A stretch of 64,000 bases of DNA from Mangrovivirga halotolerans (GCF_026241165.1 NZ_JAPFQN010000001.1:62001-126000), one strand, 5' to 3'. Positions 42,484 to 51,817 are shown, counted from the stretch's first letter. The notes: generated by a model not told the origin, from the sequence alone. Translations and numbers: made by a program.

Positions 42484-43452
42484 ATGCATATGAAACATTA
42501 TTTATCGCTTCTGTTATTTATGATTCCCGGATTTTTAACCGGGATTCAGGCCCAAAAATATTATACTGATAACTTTAATCGAATAGATCGCAACACTCTT
42601 ACTTATCTTAGAAATAATGAACAAATTCTGGAGCTTGATTATTACGATCCTGTCGAAAACGATGACATGAATAAGCCTTTAGTAGTTTATGTTCATGGAG
42701 GGGGATTTGGGGGAGGCATGAGAAATGAACCTAAAATTATTGATTTTTGTGAAAGAATAGCTAAAAAAGGATATGCTGTTGCGTCTGTTAGTTACACATT
42801 GATGATGAAAGGAAAAGGCTTTGGTTGTGACCAGCCTGCATCAACTAAAATGAACGTTTTTTATGAAACAGCAAAAGAAATAAACCATGCTATAAAATTC
42901 CTTATAGAAAAAGGTGATTCACTAAATATCAATTCTGAAATGATCATTTTATCTGGCAGTAGTGCTGGCGCTGAAGCAATTGTAAATTCGGCATACTGGA
43001 AAAAAACTCAGGAGGGTATATTAGATGAAGACTTTAAATTTGCCGGAGTAATAAGTATGGCCGGGGCTATTCCAAATATTGATTGGGTCAATGATTCAAC
43101 TGCTATTCCCACTCAATTATTTCATGGCACTTGCGATAATCTTGTCCCCTATGATGAAGCTCCTCATCATTACTGTGGCGGCAATCAACCCGGATACCTG
43201 ATGCTTTATGGCAGCTATTCCATCATGAAAAAACTACAAAGCCTGGGGAAACCATTTTATATGGTAACTGGTTGTGGAGGTGGCCATGAATGGAATGACA
43301 GACCATGGACAAGTGAATTCGATGATGTAATAGAGTTTTTATACCAAGATGTTTACCTAGGTAAAAACAGACAAATACACATTATCAATATGGAAAAAAA
43401 CAATAATAACAATTGTGTTAATCCAAGGCATTTTAATTTTTGTAATAAATAA
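42484..43452 (+). CDS. Alpha/beta-hydrolase (BD-FAE/carboxylesterase type)
   Basis: The 322-residue protein has a signal peptide ending IQAQ. A second ATG two codons in is an alternative start. It has an oxyanion-hole HGGG at residues 71-74 and the nucleophile elbow GSSAG with Ser160. The Asp/His part of the triad is likely in FHGTCDNLVPYDEA and GCGGGHEWND. A Cys-rich lid (GFGCDQPAS, NLV...HHYCGG) is present. Such enzymes remove acyl groups such as acetyl, feruloyl or succinyl from glycans. Its place at the end of the glycan operon supports de-esterification of the substrate. The C-terminus carries an Asn-rich tail. Confidence 0.88.
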   Translation: MHMKHYLSLLLFMIPGFLTGIQAQKYYTDNFNRIDRNTLTYLRNNEQILELDYYDPVENDDMNKPLVVYVHGGGFGGGMRNEPKIIDFCERIAKKGYAVASVSYTLMMKGKGFGCDQPASTKMNVFYETAKEINHAIKFLIEKGDSLNINSEMIILSGSSAGAEAIVNSAYWKKTQEGILDEDFKFAGVISMAGAIPNIDWVNDSTAIPTQLFHGTCDNLVPYDEAPHHYCGGNQPGYLMLYGSYSIMKKLQSLGKPFYMVTGCGGGHEWNDRPWTSEFDDVIEFLYQDVYLGKNRQIHIINMEKNNNNNCVNPRHFNFCNK

Positions 43453-43479
43453 AAAAAGTCCGGTGATATACCGGACTTA
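43453..43479 (-). terminator. Intrinsic terminator of the arsC-hslV side
   Basis: AAGTCCGGT and ACCGGACTT form a perfect 9-bp stem with a GATAT loop. The T tract is strong on the minus strand (TTTTTTT), so it terminates the leftward unit, and it may also serve the rightward esterase gene weakly. Confidence 0.88.
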
Positions 43480-43484
43480 AGATT

Positions 43485-43823
43485 TTAAAGAAGTTCATTC
43501 ACATTTTCAGGAGGTCGCCCAATTACAGCCTTATCTCCTTTAATTACAATTGGCCTTTCTATCAGCTTAGGATATTCAACCATAGCATCTATCCATTCTT
43601 CATCAGATAGATCCTTACCCTTAAAATTCTCTTTATAATCAGCTTCACCTTTTCGGATAATTTCCTGTGGCGAAACCCCTAGCATATTTATAACTTCTTT
43701 CAATTCTTCTTTTGAAGGTGTTTCCTTGAGATATTCAACAATTTCAGGCTCTACACCCTTTTCTTTGATGATCTTTAGTGTATCACGACTTTTTGCACAC
43801 CTTGGGTTGTGATAGATCTTCAT
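43485..43823 (-). CDS. arsC: ArsC/Spx-family thioredoxin-fold protein, arsenate-reductase type
   Basis: The 112-residue protein has the ArsC fold with the single catalytic Cys9 in YHNPRCAKSRDTL, the RPI-type motif LIERPIVIKGDKAVIGRPP and the family length. Glutaredoxin-linked ArsC reduces arsenate, but many Bacteroidota members (YffB-like) have no arsenic link. No arsenite pump or ArsR regulator is nearby, so a resistance role is unproven. It is 12 nt downstream of hslV and probably cotranscribed with it. Confidence 0.9.
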   Translation of the reverse strand: MKIYHNPRCAKSRDTLKIIKEKGVEPEIVEYLKETPSKEELKEVINMLGVSPQEIIRKGEADYKENFKGKDLSDEEWIDAMVEYPKLIERPIVIKGDKAVIGRPPENVNELL

Positions 43824-43835
43824 AGTTCTAATAAT

Positions 43836-44375
43836 TTAGTCTAAGGTTTCTAAGATAATATTATGATTAGTATAGATACAAATATCGGCAGCAATGGTTA
43901 GAGATTTTTCAACCATTTCTTTTGCTGATAAATTAGCTGCATTTTGCTTTAATGCTAATGCAGCAGCTTGGGCATACATGCCTCCGGAACCTATACAAGC
44001 AATTTGATGGTCAGGCTCGAGAACATCACCGGTACCTGAAAGGATTAATACATTTTCCTTGTCAGCAACGATAAGCATAGCCTCCAACTTTCTAAGGTAT
44101 CGGTCAGTTCGCCAGTCTTTTGTAAGCTCAATAGCAGCTCGTTTAAGGTTCCCGTTGTAGTTGCCTAGTTTTTCATCAAACCTTTCCAATAAAGTGAAGG
44201 CATCTGCAGTTGAACCTGCAAATCCGGCAAGAACTTTACCGTCATTTAATCGACGCAGCTTCTTAACATTGCTTTTTGCTACTGTGTTACCTATTGTTGC
44301 CTGTCCATCGGCTCCAATAGCTATCTGTCCATTGTGATTTATCGCGACAACCGTTGTCGATTTTATTTTTTCCAT
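43836..44375 (-). CDS. hslV: ATP-dependent protease peptidase subunit HslV
   Basis: The 179-residue protein is processed before [10 protein letters not shown], giving Thr7 of the precursor as catalytic N-terminal Thr. The family blocks [22 protein letters not shown]-like [26 protein letters not shown] (short parts) and [18 protein letters not shown] are all present. HslV forms two hexameric rings and needs the HslU unfoldase. The hslU gene is not adjacent here; it is elsewhere or missing from this segment. The cytoplasmic complex degrades regulatory and damaged proteins. Confidence 0.95.
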   Translation of the reverse strand: MEKIKSTTVVAINHNGQIAIGADGQATIGNTVAKSNVKKLRRLNDGKVLAGFAGSTADAFTLLERFDEKLGNYNGNLKRAAIELTKDWRTDRYLRKLEAMLIVADKENVLILSGTGDVLEPDHQIACIGSGGMYAQAAALALKQNAANLSAKEMVEKSLTIAADICIYTNHNIILETLD

Positions 44376-44393
44376 ATCTATAATATCGTTATA

Positions 44394-44432
44394 AAAAATT
44401 ATCCCGTCTGAATTGCAAACGGGATAATTTTA
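44394..44432 (-). terminator. Intrinsic terminator of the E2 gene
   Basis: AAAATTATCCCGT and ACGGGATAATTTT form a 13-bp stem with an 11-nt loop, running into TTTT on the minus strand. It lies 15 bases after the E2 stop. Confidence 0.85.
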
Positions 44433-44446
44433 AAATCGTTATTTTC

Positions 44447-46144
44447 TTAAACAAGAATTCTGACAGGATCTTCAAGCAAGCTCTTAAGAGTTTGCAGGAA
44501 TGCTGATCCAACTGCACCATCAACTACTCTGTGATCGCAAGAAAGCGTTACTTTCATCACATTACCTGGCACTATCTCACCATCTTTTACAATCGGAGTT
44601 TGTTTGATTCCTCCAACAGCTAAAATACATGCATCAGGTGGATTTATAATTGCAGTGAATTCTTCAATTCCAAACATTCCGAGATTTGATACTGTGAATG
44701 TATTTCCTTCCCAGTCTGCTGGCTGAAGTTGTTTATTCTTAGCTTTTCCTCCCAGATCTTTAGTTTCTGCTGCGATTTGTGATAATGTCTTGTTATCAGT
44801 AAACCTGATTACAGGTACAAGCAAACCTTCATCAACTGCAACAGCCATACCCACGTGAATATGATGATTTATTCTTATGGTATCTCCCAGCCATGAAGAA
44901 TTCACCTGTGGATGTTGTTTCAATGCAGCTGCACATGCTTTGATTACCATATCGTTGAATGAAATCTTAACAGGAGAAATCTCATTCAGGCTTTTCCTTG
45001 CTTCTATTGCTTTATCCATGTTGATTTCCATGGTTAAATAGAAGTGCGGTGAAGTAAATTTACTTTCAGCAAGCCTCTTGGCAATTGTTTTTCTCATTTG
45101 AGAAACCTTTTGTTCCTCAAAGCTCTCTTCACCTACAGAAGCAGGCATTGGTGTTGAAGCTTTAGACGCAGCAGCTTGTTGTGGAGTATGATTTTCCACA
45201 TCGCGTTTTACAATACGTCCACCTTCACCACTACCCTTTATGGTGCGGATATCATATCCTTTATCTTCAGCTAATTTTTTAGCAAGTGGAGAAGCTTTCA
45301 ATCTACCACCTTCAGTTCTAGTATCTGATGTTCTTTGAGGTGAAGGAGTACCAGATGTTTCTTTTTTACTTTCAGACTTCTCTTCTTTCTTATCTGATGA
45401 TTCTGATTTTGACTCTTCTTTTTTCTCTTCCTTTTTTTCTTCTTTCTTATCTCCCGATTTTTGCTTTGAAGCTTTCAACAGCTTTTCATAATCAGCACCT
45501 TCTTCACCAATTACAGCAATAACGCCATCTATCTCTACAGAATCTCCTTCTTCAACACCGATGTAAAGCAAAGTACCATCTTCATATGCTTCTAGCTCCA
45601 TAGTAGCTTTGTCCGTTTCTACTTCAGCTAATATATCTCCAGACTCTACTTTGTCACCAACTTTCTTATTCCATGAAGCAATAGTACCCTCTTGCATTGT
45701 ATCACTCATCTTTGGCATACGAATGATCTCTGCATTGATATCTGAAGTATCAATATCTTCATCAGAAGAATCAGAGTCTTCTTCTTTATCCTCTTTTTCT
45801 TCTTTATCCTTTTTATCTCCGGAATCATCATCAGATTTATCTTCTGAATCAGAGGAGCCTCCATCTTCGTTTTCTACTTCTTTAAGTAAATCATCAATAT
45901 CTTCCCCTTCTTCTCCGATTATTGCGATGATACCATTCACAGGTACAGCATCTTTTTCATCAGCGGCAAGATATAGTATTGTACCATCTTCATATGATTC
46001 CAATTCCATAGTTGCCTTGTCAGTCTCAACCTCTGCAAGGATATCGCCAGATTCTACTTTATCACCTTTTTTTACCAACCATTGAGCAATAACACCCTCT
46101 TCCATGGTATCGCTCATCTTTGGCATTTTAATAACTTCAGCCAT
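44447..46144 (-). CDS. pdhC: Pyruvate dehydrogenase complex E2, dihydrolipoamide acetyltransferase
   Basis: The 565-residue protein has two lipoyl domains with lipoylated Lys43 and Lys179, each in ETDKATMELE. They are joined by a Glu/Asp/Ser/Lys-rich linker and followed by another charged linker. The E1/E3-binding domain is at about 285-320 (KASPLAKKLAEDKGYDI) and the acetyltransferase domain holds the active-site motif SCDHRVVDGA. It transfers acetyl from E1-bound lipoyl to CoA. The bacterial subunit usually lies next to E1 genes; here it stands alone, with no E1 or E3 gene within reach. Confidence 0.95.
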   Translation of the reverse strand: MAEVIKMPKMSDTMEEGVIAQWLVKKGDKVESGDILAEVETDKATMELESYEDGTILYLAADEKDAVPVNGIIAIIGEEGEDIDDLLKEVENEDGGSSDSEDKSDDDSGDKKDKEEKEDKEEDSDSSDEDIDTSDINAEIIRMPKMSDTMQEGTIASWNKKVGDKVESGDILAEVETDKATMELEAYEDGTLLYIGVEEGDSVEIDGVIAVIGEEGADYEKLLKASKQKSGDKKEEKKEEKKEESKSESSDKKEEKSESKKETSGTPSPQRTSDTRTEGGRLKASPLAKKLAEDKGYDIRTIKGSGEGGRIVKRDVENHTPQQAAASKASTPMPASVGEESFEEQKVSQMRKTIAKRLAESKFTSPHFYLTMEINMDKAIEARKSLNEISPVKISFNDMVIKACAAALKQHPQVNSSWLGDTIRINHHIHVGMAVAVDEGLLVPVIRFTDNKTLSQIAAETKDLGGKAKNKQLQPADWEGNTFTVSNLGMFGIEEFTAIINPPDACILAVGGIKQTPIVKDGEIVPGNVMKVTLSCDHRVVDGAVGSAFLQTLKSLLEDPVRILV

Positions 46145-46248
46145 AATTTATTTTATTTTACAGGGAGCTAAGTTTGAACTCAGACCCAAAAATAATGTTT
46201 CAATATCTCAACAAGTAATTTTTTACTGATTTTATTTAAATCTAACCA

Positions 46249-49059
46249 TTAAAATACAAATGTATTCAAAACTAAGTTATATGACACATTTTTGGTATCA
46301 GGTCTGTAATTAATATCCACTCCAATAACTATATCTCTTCTTAACCTCATAATATTCAGGTCTGTTTTAATAATTCCACCATAACTTTCCTGATTCATAA
46401 CGAAATTATTCTCATTGTTTACACCCTTTCCCCTGTCGTAATATATACTTCCACGAAATCGTTTGAAGTAAATAAAGGGACCTATTTTTATATCAGGATA
46501 CCACAATGGTAGACTATATTCCAACGAAAACATTCCATAATTACCAAATAATCTATTAGAATACCCTCTCACTAAAGGAACTCGGTTACTAAAAATATAT
46601 AAACTTTCTCCCGTTAGCTGCTGCCAGTATCCGGATCCCCTTAATTTAAAACTATGGTGCTTAAAGAATCCAGGCAGAAATATATCTCCCCAACCATAAA
46701 CCTGAGAGGCCGAAAAGTCATCGTCATCCAAACTGATTCTGTTACCTGCATTTACCTGAAAACCCCAACGAGGTAAAAAATCTCTGTGTGAGGTTTTTAA
46801 AATATGGCTAAACCTTAATGTCAGATCTGTAAATTGAAATGTCCCATTACTTAATTGATCTAAAAACCTGATATCTTGATTATAATTTTCAATAATGGCC
46901 TGATTAAATGAAGCTCCTAACAAGAAATTATTAAAATATTTCCCGCTGGTAAAATTCAATGGCAATCTTAATCCGGCAGAAATAATTTCTTCATTCCAGT
47001 TAAAATTGACAGTACTCCCTTCAATTGTTCTATCAAGGTTTCTTTGGAGATTTTCATATTCGAAATCGAGAATAACAGGCAATGACTGGTAACTGAATCG
47101 GGAAAACCAACCTCTTTCGTCCAAATCAGAAGAAATTCTGTACCCTCCTGTTACAGAATACCTCATTAGGGCATCTCTTGCTCTAAGACCAATGGACATA
47201 TCCAGGTCGTCATTTAAAACCTCAACACCCCAGGCAAAAGGCATTAAAGCTCCTGGAGATTTATTCTTTGTCTCATTTTTTCTATCCGATTCTGTAAAGG
47301 AATTTTTTTGTTGAAGTTGACTATCAAAATCATTTAAACCAAAGGGTTTTATTGGAGTAAGCTCAATTACAGGAAACTGATCTAAATTGTTTACATTCTT
47401 TTGGGCAACATTTCTTCCTGCTGCTGTGAGAACATTATAAATCATTTGACCATCCTCTATATAAGGAAAATAATTCCCGTGCCCGGCATTTGTTATTTGC
47501 CTGATCTCTCCATTTGCTCTATTAATCGCAATGATGTGATCAATATTATCTATAGGATAAGAAAAAAAGATATGACCTTTGTAACTTTGAGCAGGTCCTG
47601 GGGTTCCATTACCTACATTTAATTCCTTTCGAAATCCATTTGTTATATTAATTATCACCAGAACATATTGATTTCCATTCTGTTCAAAAAAACCAATGCG
47701 ATTTTCATTCACCCAGAATGGAGATATCCACTGCTGATCCAGATCAGATTCTATTTCAAATAATACTTTTTCTTTTTGCAAATCATGAACTTTCAGTACC
47801 TGTCCCTGATCATGAAAATAATGTAATGTCAGGCTTCTATCTCTCGTATTGGAAAATAAAAAATTGGTTACACCCTCTCTTTTCATGATCCTTTTTGTCC
47901 TTCCCGATTCGATATCGAGAATTCTTACCTGCGTATTGGTCACTTTTTGCCATCTTCTCCCAGGTAGATATTCTACCCATGCAAGCTTATCACCGGCCAA
48001 TGAGGTTTGATTATTTTGATAAATCAGACCTGCTGTCTTAACCTTTCTGGTTTTATCATTTCTGGTAAACACTACCTGGGAAATATCACCGATGCCATTT
48101 CTTACTGATAAAATTCCGTTATTATAATATTTAGGATAATCATAATTGGTATAACGTTTAATATTATTTTTAAACACTAAACCTTCAACTGCATTTTCTT
48201 CAGGAATCAGAGATTTATAGTAAGACGACATTTCTTCATAATTCTGATATAAGTTTTTTCCCGTTTTCTTTTTTAATGCCAGGCCATATGAAAAAGGAAA
48301 AAACCAATTTGTGCCTGAATTGACCATAGTAGATCCGACAGTTTCATAATCGTAGTTTGAATATAGATATGCAGACATCAGATACCCAAAAACATAATGA
48401 TTTGGAATATTGTGTTTATATGAACCAAGATATTGTTTTTCGTAATATTTATCTCCGAGCTCTTTAAGGTTTAATAACCATGGCTGATAAAAAGCAGGTA
48501 ATCTCCCTCTTCCACCCGGGGTAAGCATAGTTTCAATAAAAACGGCATCCCCTTCTGTAAACCAGTCTGGAATTGAAATGGTCCGGATACCAGCAAGAAC
48601 CTGGTCACCAAATAAAACATATAAAAACTTGTTAAACCCTTTATTAATGGCATCCAATTGAACTACGTGGCGATACTCATGGATTGACACCATATTTAAC
48701 CAGGGGGCATTACCACTAAGAGAAAAATCCTGAGATGGAGGTGTTTGAATTTCTGATCGCCATGGAAAGAAAGTCACAAAACCATTACTTACCATAGTTT
48801 GATTATTATAAATTAACCGAATATGCCTTGGCTTGTGGCCGATCCCTGTATAAATACTTGACTTTAAAGAATCTAAAACTAAAAAGCTTCTTTTTAGTGT
48901 TTGACTATGTGCCGAAGGAAATACATAAGTAATATTACCCCGATTTTCAGCTTGCCACTTCTGACCCGGTTTATGCTGCTCCAGTATGGGTTCTTGTGCT
49001 AAAAGAAAATAGGGTTGAGTTAAAAATAAAAAGCACAATAACTTGAAATAATTGCCCAT
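46249..49059 (-). CDS. Zincin-like/TolB-like propeller/outer membrane beta-barrel protein
   Basis: The 936-residue protein has a signal peptide ending LLAQ. Residues about 50-180 contain HEYRH (127-131) followed by IPDWFTEGDAV with Glu169, the pattern of a gluzincin metallopeptidase site. The middle (about 290-590) has beta-propeller repeats like TolB or dipeptidyl-peptidase (KLAWVEYLPGRR, QVRILDIESGRTKRI, FLFSNTRDRSLTLHY, HIFFSYPIDNIDHIIAIN). The last 300 residues alternate as barrel strands and end VSYNLVLNTFVF, with aromatic C-terminal residue. It would sit in the outer membrane with a peptidase part in the periplasm or outside. I know no tested function. Confidence 0.8.
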   Translation of the reverse strand: MGNYFKLLCFLFLTQPYFLLAQEPILEQHKPGQKWQAENRGNITYVFPSAHSQTLKRSFLVLDSLKSSIYTGIGHKPRHIRLIYNNQTMVSNGFVTFFPWRSEIQTPPSQDFSLSGNAPWLNMVSIHEYRHVVQLDAINKGFNKFLYVLFGDQVLAGIRTISIPDWFTEGDAVFIETMLTPGGRGRLPAFYQPWLLNLKELGDKYYEKQYLGSYKHNIPNHYVFGYLMSAYLYSNYDYETVGSTMVNSGTNWFFPFSYGLALKKKTGKNLYQNYEEMSSYYKSLIPEENAVEGLVFKNNIKRYTNYDYPKYYNNGILSVRNGIGDISQVVFTRNDKTRKVKTAGLIYQNNQTSLAGDKLAWVEYLPGRRWQKVTNTQVRILDIESGRTKRIMKREGVTNFLFSNTRDRSLTLHYFHDQGQVLKVHDLQKEKVLFEIESDLDQQWISPFWVNENRIGFFEQNGNQYVLVIINITNGFRKELNVGNGTPGPAQSYKGHIFFSYPIDNIDHIIAINRANGEIRQITNAGHGNYFPYIEDGQMIYNVLTAAGRNVAQKNVNNLDQFPVIELTPIKPFGLNDFDSQLQQKNSFTESDRKNETKNKSPGALMPFAWGVEVLNDDLDMSIGLRARDALMRYSVTGGYRISSDLDERGWFSRFSYQSLPVILDFEYENLQRNLDRTIEGSTVNFNWNEEIISAGLRLPLNFTSGKYFNNFLLGASFNQAIIENYNQDIRFLDQLSNGTFQFTDLTLRFSHILKTSHRDFLPRWGFQVNAGNRISLDDDDFSASQVYGWGDIFLPGFFKHHSFKLRGSGYWQQLTGESLYIFSNRVPLVRGYSNRLFGNYGMFSLEYSLPLWYPDIKIGPFIYFKRFRGSIYYDRGKGVNNENNFVMNQESYGGIIKTDLNIMRLRRDIVIGVDINYRPDTKNVSYNLVLNTFVF

Positions 49060-49118
49060 TTCGGATTTGATTTTGGATGTTAAATTAATAGTTTTGAATT
49101 ATACAAAAAAAATTCTTA

Positions 49119-49817
49119 ATGAGCGGTAGATATTCACTGATATCAAAGAAAGAAAAACTTGAAGTTAGGTTTAATGTAGAGTTTAAAAAAGACTTATTAG
49201 CAGCATACAATGTTGCGCCCACTAAACTCATGCCTGTTATAACTTCCGGGAAAGAAAAAGGTATCAGTTGGTTTTATTGGGGAATCACACCAGACATGGC
49301 TAAGAATAAATCTGTTAGCCATAAATTATATTCTGCTTCAGATAAAGACCTGACTGAAAAATTCAGTTTTAAAAAAGCTTTATCCGAAAGAAGATGCATC
49401 ATTCCCGCAGATGGATATTACGAATGGAAGAAACTCGGAAAAAAAAGTCAGATTCCTTACCGGGTTATCAGATATGATAATGAACCTTTTTCATTCGCGG
49501 GAATATGGGATGAATATGAGGCTGATAATGGAGAAATGGTTCATACCTTCAGAATAATCACAACTAATTCAAATGATGATATTTCAGAGATCAGCAATTC
49601 AATGCCTGTAATTTTCAATAAAGACCAGGAAAAAATCTGGCTTGACCCTGACTCTACCACTGATGAACTAATTGATTTATTAAAGGCTCCTGAAGAAGAA
49701 CTTCTTTCTTTTTATTCAATTGCTCCTTTAATCAATTCCCCAAATAGTGATGGCCCTGCCTTAATTGAACCTGCTCCTCCTGTTGATCAGAATGGAAATT
49801 ATACTCTTTTTCAATAA
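49119..49817 (+). CDS. SRAP-family (YedK/HMCES-like) protein lacking catalytic Cys and His
   Basis: The 232-residue protein has the SRAP fold signatures YNVAPTKLMPVI (Asn31), IPADGYYEWKK (Glu102) and MPVIF. In active YedK/HMCES, the start is MCGR, Cys2 bonds covalently to abasic sites, and His lies in DIHDR. Here residue 2 is Ser (AGC codon), the region reads EISNSMP with Ser159 in place of His, and the NARxE DNA-binding motif is SHKLYS. Only Arg4, Asn31 and Glu102 remain. The protein may keep DNA binding or have a new role, but covalent crosslinking through Cys2 is not possible. The start ATG is clear and the length normal. Confidence 0.85.
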   Translation: MSGRYSLISKKEKLEVRFNVEFKKDLLAAYNVAPTKLMPVITSGKEKGISWFYWGITPDMAKNKSVSHKLYSASDKDLTEKFSFKKALSERRCIIPADGYYEWKKLGKKSQIPYRVIRYDNEPFSFAGIWDEYEADNGEMVHTFRIITTNSNDDISEISNSMPVIFNKDQEKIWLDPDSTTDELIDLLKAPEEELLSFYSIAPLINSPNSDGPALIEPAPPVDQNGNYTLFQ

Positions 49818-49933
49818 TTAATTAGATTTTTCAAATTATTGGATTTAACCAAGGGTAATTAAAATGCTTTTTTACCCTAATTTGATTAATTTGAAAGTTA
49901 ATTTTTAATTAAATTGACATTAAAAGAATAAAC

Positions 49934-50935
49934 ATGAAAAACTCAAGAATAGCAGGAGTCGGTCACTACGTCCCCGAAAAAGTAGTAACCAATGATGATC
50001 TTGCAAAACTAATGGATACATCTGATGAATGGATCAGAGAAAGAACCGGCATCAGAGAACGCCGTTACTATAACCCCGATATAGACACGACAGCAAACAT
50101 GGGTGTTAAAGCTGCCAGAATGGCTTTGGATGATGCTGGACTTCAACCTTCGGATATAGATTTCATAGTATTTGCAACATTATCTCCTGACTATTTCTTT
50201 CCTGGCCCTGGAGTTACTGTTCAGGAAGAGCTGGGCATTGATACCATAGGGGCATTGGATGTAAGAAACCAATGTTCAGGATTTATATATGCTTTATCAG
50301 TTGGTGATAATTTCATTAAAACAGGCATGTATAATAATGTTCTGGTTATCGGTTCTGAAATTCACAGTAGTGGATTAGATTTTAGCAATGAGGGAAGAAG
50401 TGTTTCAGTTATATTTGGTGATGGAGCAGGTGCTGTTGTATTAAGTCCATCGGAAAATAACGAAAAAGGAATACTTTCAACGCATTTACATTCAGAAGGC
50501 AAATTTGCAAAAGAGTTATGCGTAGTGGCTCCAAGTAGTTCTGGACATGAAAGACTTACTGAAGATATGATGAAGCCAGGAGGATTGATTTATCCGATTA
50601 TGAACGGAAACTACGTTTTTAAGCACGCAGTACAGCGATTCCCGGAGGTAATCAGTGAAGCTTTGAAACATAATGGATATTCTCCTCAGGATATAGATGT
50701 ACTTATACCACACCAGGCAAATTTAAGAATCACAAAATTTGTTCAGGAAACAATGAAGCTATCAGATGAGAAAGTCATAAGTAATATTCAAAAATATGGT
50801 AATACTACGGCTGCATCTATTCCAATAGCACTAAGCGAAGCAAAACAAGAAGGTAAAATAAAAGAAAATGATCTGGTATGTCTTGCTGCATTTGGCAGTG
50901 GTTTTACATGGGCATCCGCTTTGATCAGATGGTAA
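49934..50935 (+). CDS. fabH: 3-oxoacyl-ACP synthase III
   Basis: The 333-residue protein has the KAS III triad: Cys114 in DVRNQCSGF, His in LIPHQANLRI (about residue 258) and Asn in YGNTTAASIP (about residue 288). TGIRERRYY and FGDGAGAVVL are also family marks. It condenses acetyl- or branched acyl-CoA with malonyl-ACP to start fatty-acid synthesis in the cytoplasm. Bacteroidota commonly carry several FabH copies; the usual plsX and rpmF neighbours are not here, so this may be an additional copy. Confidence 0.94.
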   Translation: MKNSRIAGVGHYVPEKVVTNDDLAKLMDTSDEWIRERTGIRERRYYNPDIDTTANMGVKAARMALDDAGLQPSDIDFIVFATLSPDYFFPGPGVTVQEELGIDTIGALDVRNQCSGFIYALSVGDNFIKTGMYNNVLVIGSEIHSSGLDFSNEGRSVSVIFGDGAGAVVLSPSENNEKGILSTHLHSEGKFAKELCVVAPSSSGHERLTEDMMKPGGLIYPIMNGNYVFKHAVQRFPEVISEALKHNGYSPQDIDVLIPHQANLRITKFVQETMKLSDEKVISNIQKYGNTTAASIPIALSEAKQEGKIKENDLVCLAAFGSGFTWASALIRW

Positions 50936-50942
50936 ATTATTC

Positions 50943-50973
50943 AGGGAGGGATTTATTCCCTTCCCATTTTTTA
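50943..50973 (+). terminator. Hairpin with T tract after fabH
   Basis: GGGAGGG and CCCTTCCC pair with one mismatch or bulge around ATTTATT, followed by ATTTTTT. It is a fair intrinsic terminator between fabH and the next small gene. Confidence 0.75.
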
Positions 50974-50988
50974 AACCCGACCAGAACA

Positions 50989-51216
50989 ATGAAAACATCA
51001 AAATACAATCCAAGCGTACTTGAGGTAAAGATTGCTGAAGCTATTTCAAATCTAAAAAATGAGATAGCCAAAGAAATTGGTATCGATGAAGAAATTCATA
51101 TTACAGAAAATACCGAGATCGATAATCCAACAGTTACTCTCCATCTTACTGACGAAGATGGTGATAAACACGAGGTGGTTATTAAAATAATCCAAAGACC
51201 AGACCAACATCATTAA
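50989..51216 (+). CDS. Small acidic protein of unknown function
   Basis: I start at the ATG at 50989. The frame is open back into fabH, but that part would read through the terminator and has no protein-like character. The 75-residue product MKTSKYNPSVLEVKIAEAIS... is a predicted helix then a beta-rich acidic half (ITENTEIDNPTVTLHLTDED) ending DQHH. No family is recognised. Its stop TAA overlaps the start ATG of the next gene in TAATG, so translation of the two is coupled. Confidence 0.7.
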   Translation: MKTSKYNPSVLEVKIAEAISNLKNEIAKEIGIDEEIHITENTEIDNPTVTLHLTDEDGDKHEVVIKIIQRPDQHH

Positions 51217-51809
51217 TGAGCCTTAATTTATCAGAAAATGAAATAAAATGTTTAAAAGAAGTTGAATTTTGGCGTCTCTCAAAGGAGGTAAATAAAAAAC
51301 TGGAGGTTTTTCTCTATGATATTCAACACGAATATGAAGCTATTTTGAATGACTCTTCTAATCAAAATATTCAATTTTTGTCGTCTAGTCACAGAAAGGT
51401 TTCCAAAGGAAATAATTATAAAGGCCTTCCCTATCTCGTGCTGGATTATCCTGCAATTTTTGACCGTAAAAATATCTTTACTATCAGAACTATGATATGG
51501 TGGGGAAAATTCATTAGTCTCCACTTAATTCTAAAAGGAAAGCCATTAAACGATCTGAAAAGTGCAATAAAATCCAAAAAAAGTTTTCTATCTGATAAAA
51601 ACTTCTATTTTTGTATTGATAAAACTCCGTGGAACCATGATTTTTCTCCGGACAAACATATACAATATGAGGTTTTAACCGATGAAATTTTTGATAAACA
51701 ATCGGAAAACTTTATAAAAACAGGTAAATATTGTGATGTAATAGGTTTTGAAGATTGGCAGGATTTCTGTACTACTAACTTCAAAAATTTAATATATACC
51801 TTAAAGTAA
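51216..51809 (+). CDS. Conserved-looking protein of unknown function
   Basis: The 197-residue cytoplasmic protein has no signal peptide or membrane helix. It contains an N-terminal helical part (LSENEIKCLKEVEFWRLSKE), a conserved-looking patch YKGLPYLVLDYPAIFDRKNI and a beta-rich WWGKFISLHLILKG. I do not recognise a domain. The one-base overlap with the preceding small acidic gene and the 8-nt gap to the TonB_C gene make a three-gene unit. Confidence 0.75.
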   Translation: MSLNLSENEIKCLKEVEFWRLSKEVNKKLEVFLYDIQHEYEAILNDSSNQNIQFLSSSHRKVSKGNNYKGLPYLVLDYPAIFDRKNIFTIRTMIWWGKFISLHLILKGKPLNDLKSAIKSKKSFLSDKNFYFCIDKTPWNHDFSPDKHIQYEVLTDEIFDKQSENFIKTGKYCDVIGFEDWQDFCTTNFKNLIYTLK

Positions 51810-51817
51810 TTTTTTTT

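Noticed and set aside
43485-43823. Arsenic resistance operon
   Set aside because: Only the ArsC-like gene is present; no pump, ArsR or methyltransferase nearby.
45609-46085. Ser-rich open frame on the plus strand
   Set aside because: Antisense shadow of the acidic linker and lipoyl domains of the E2 gene.
50878-50988. N-terminal extension of the small acidic gene
   Set aside because: It overlaps the end of fabH and a terminator hairpin; the ATG at 50989 gives a compact protein.
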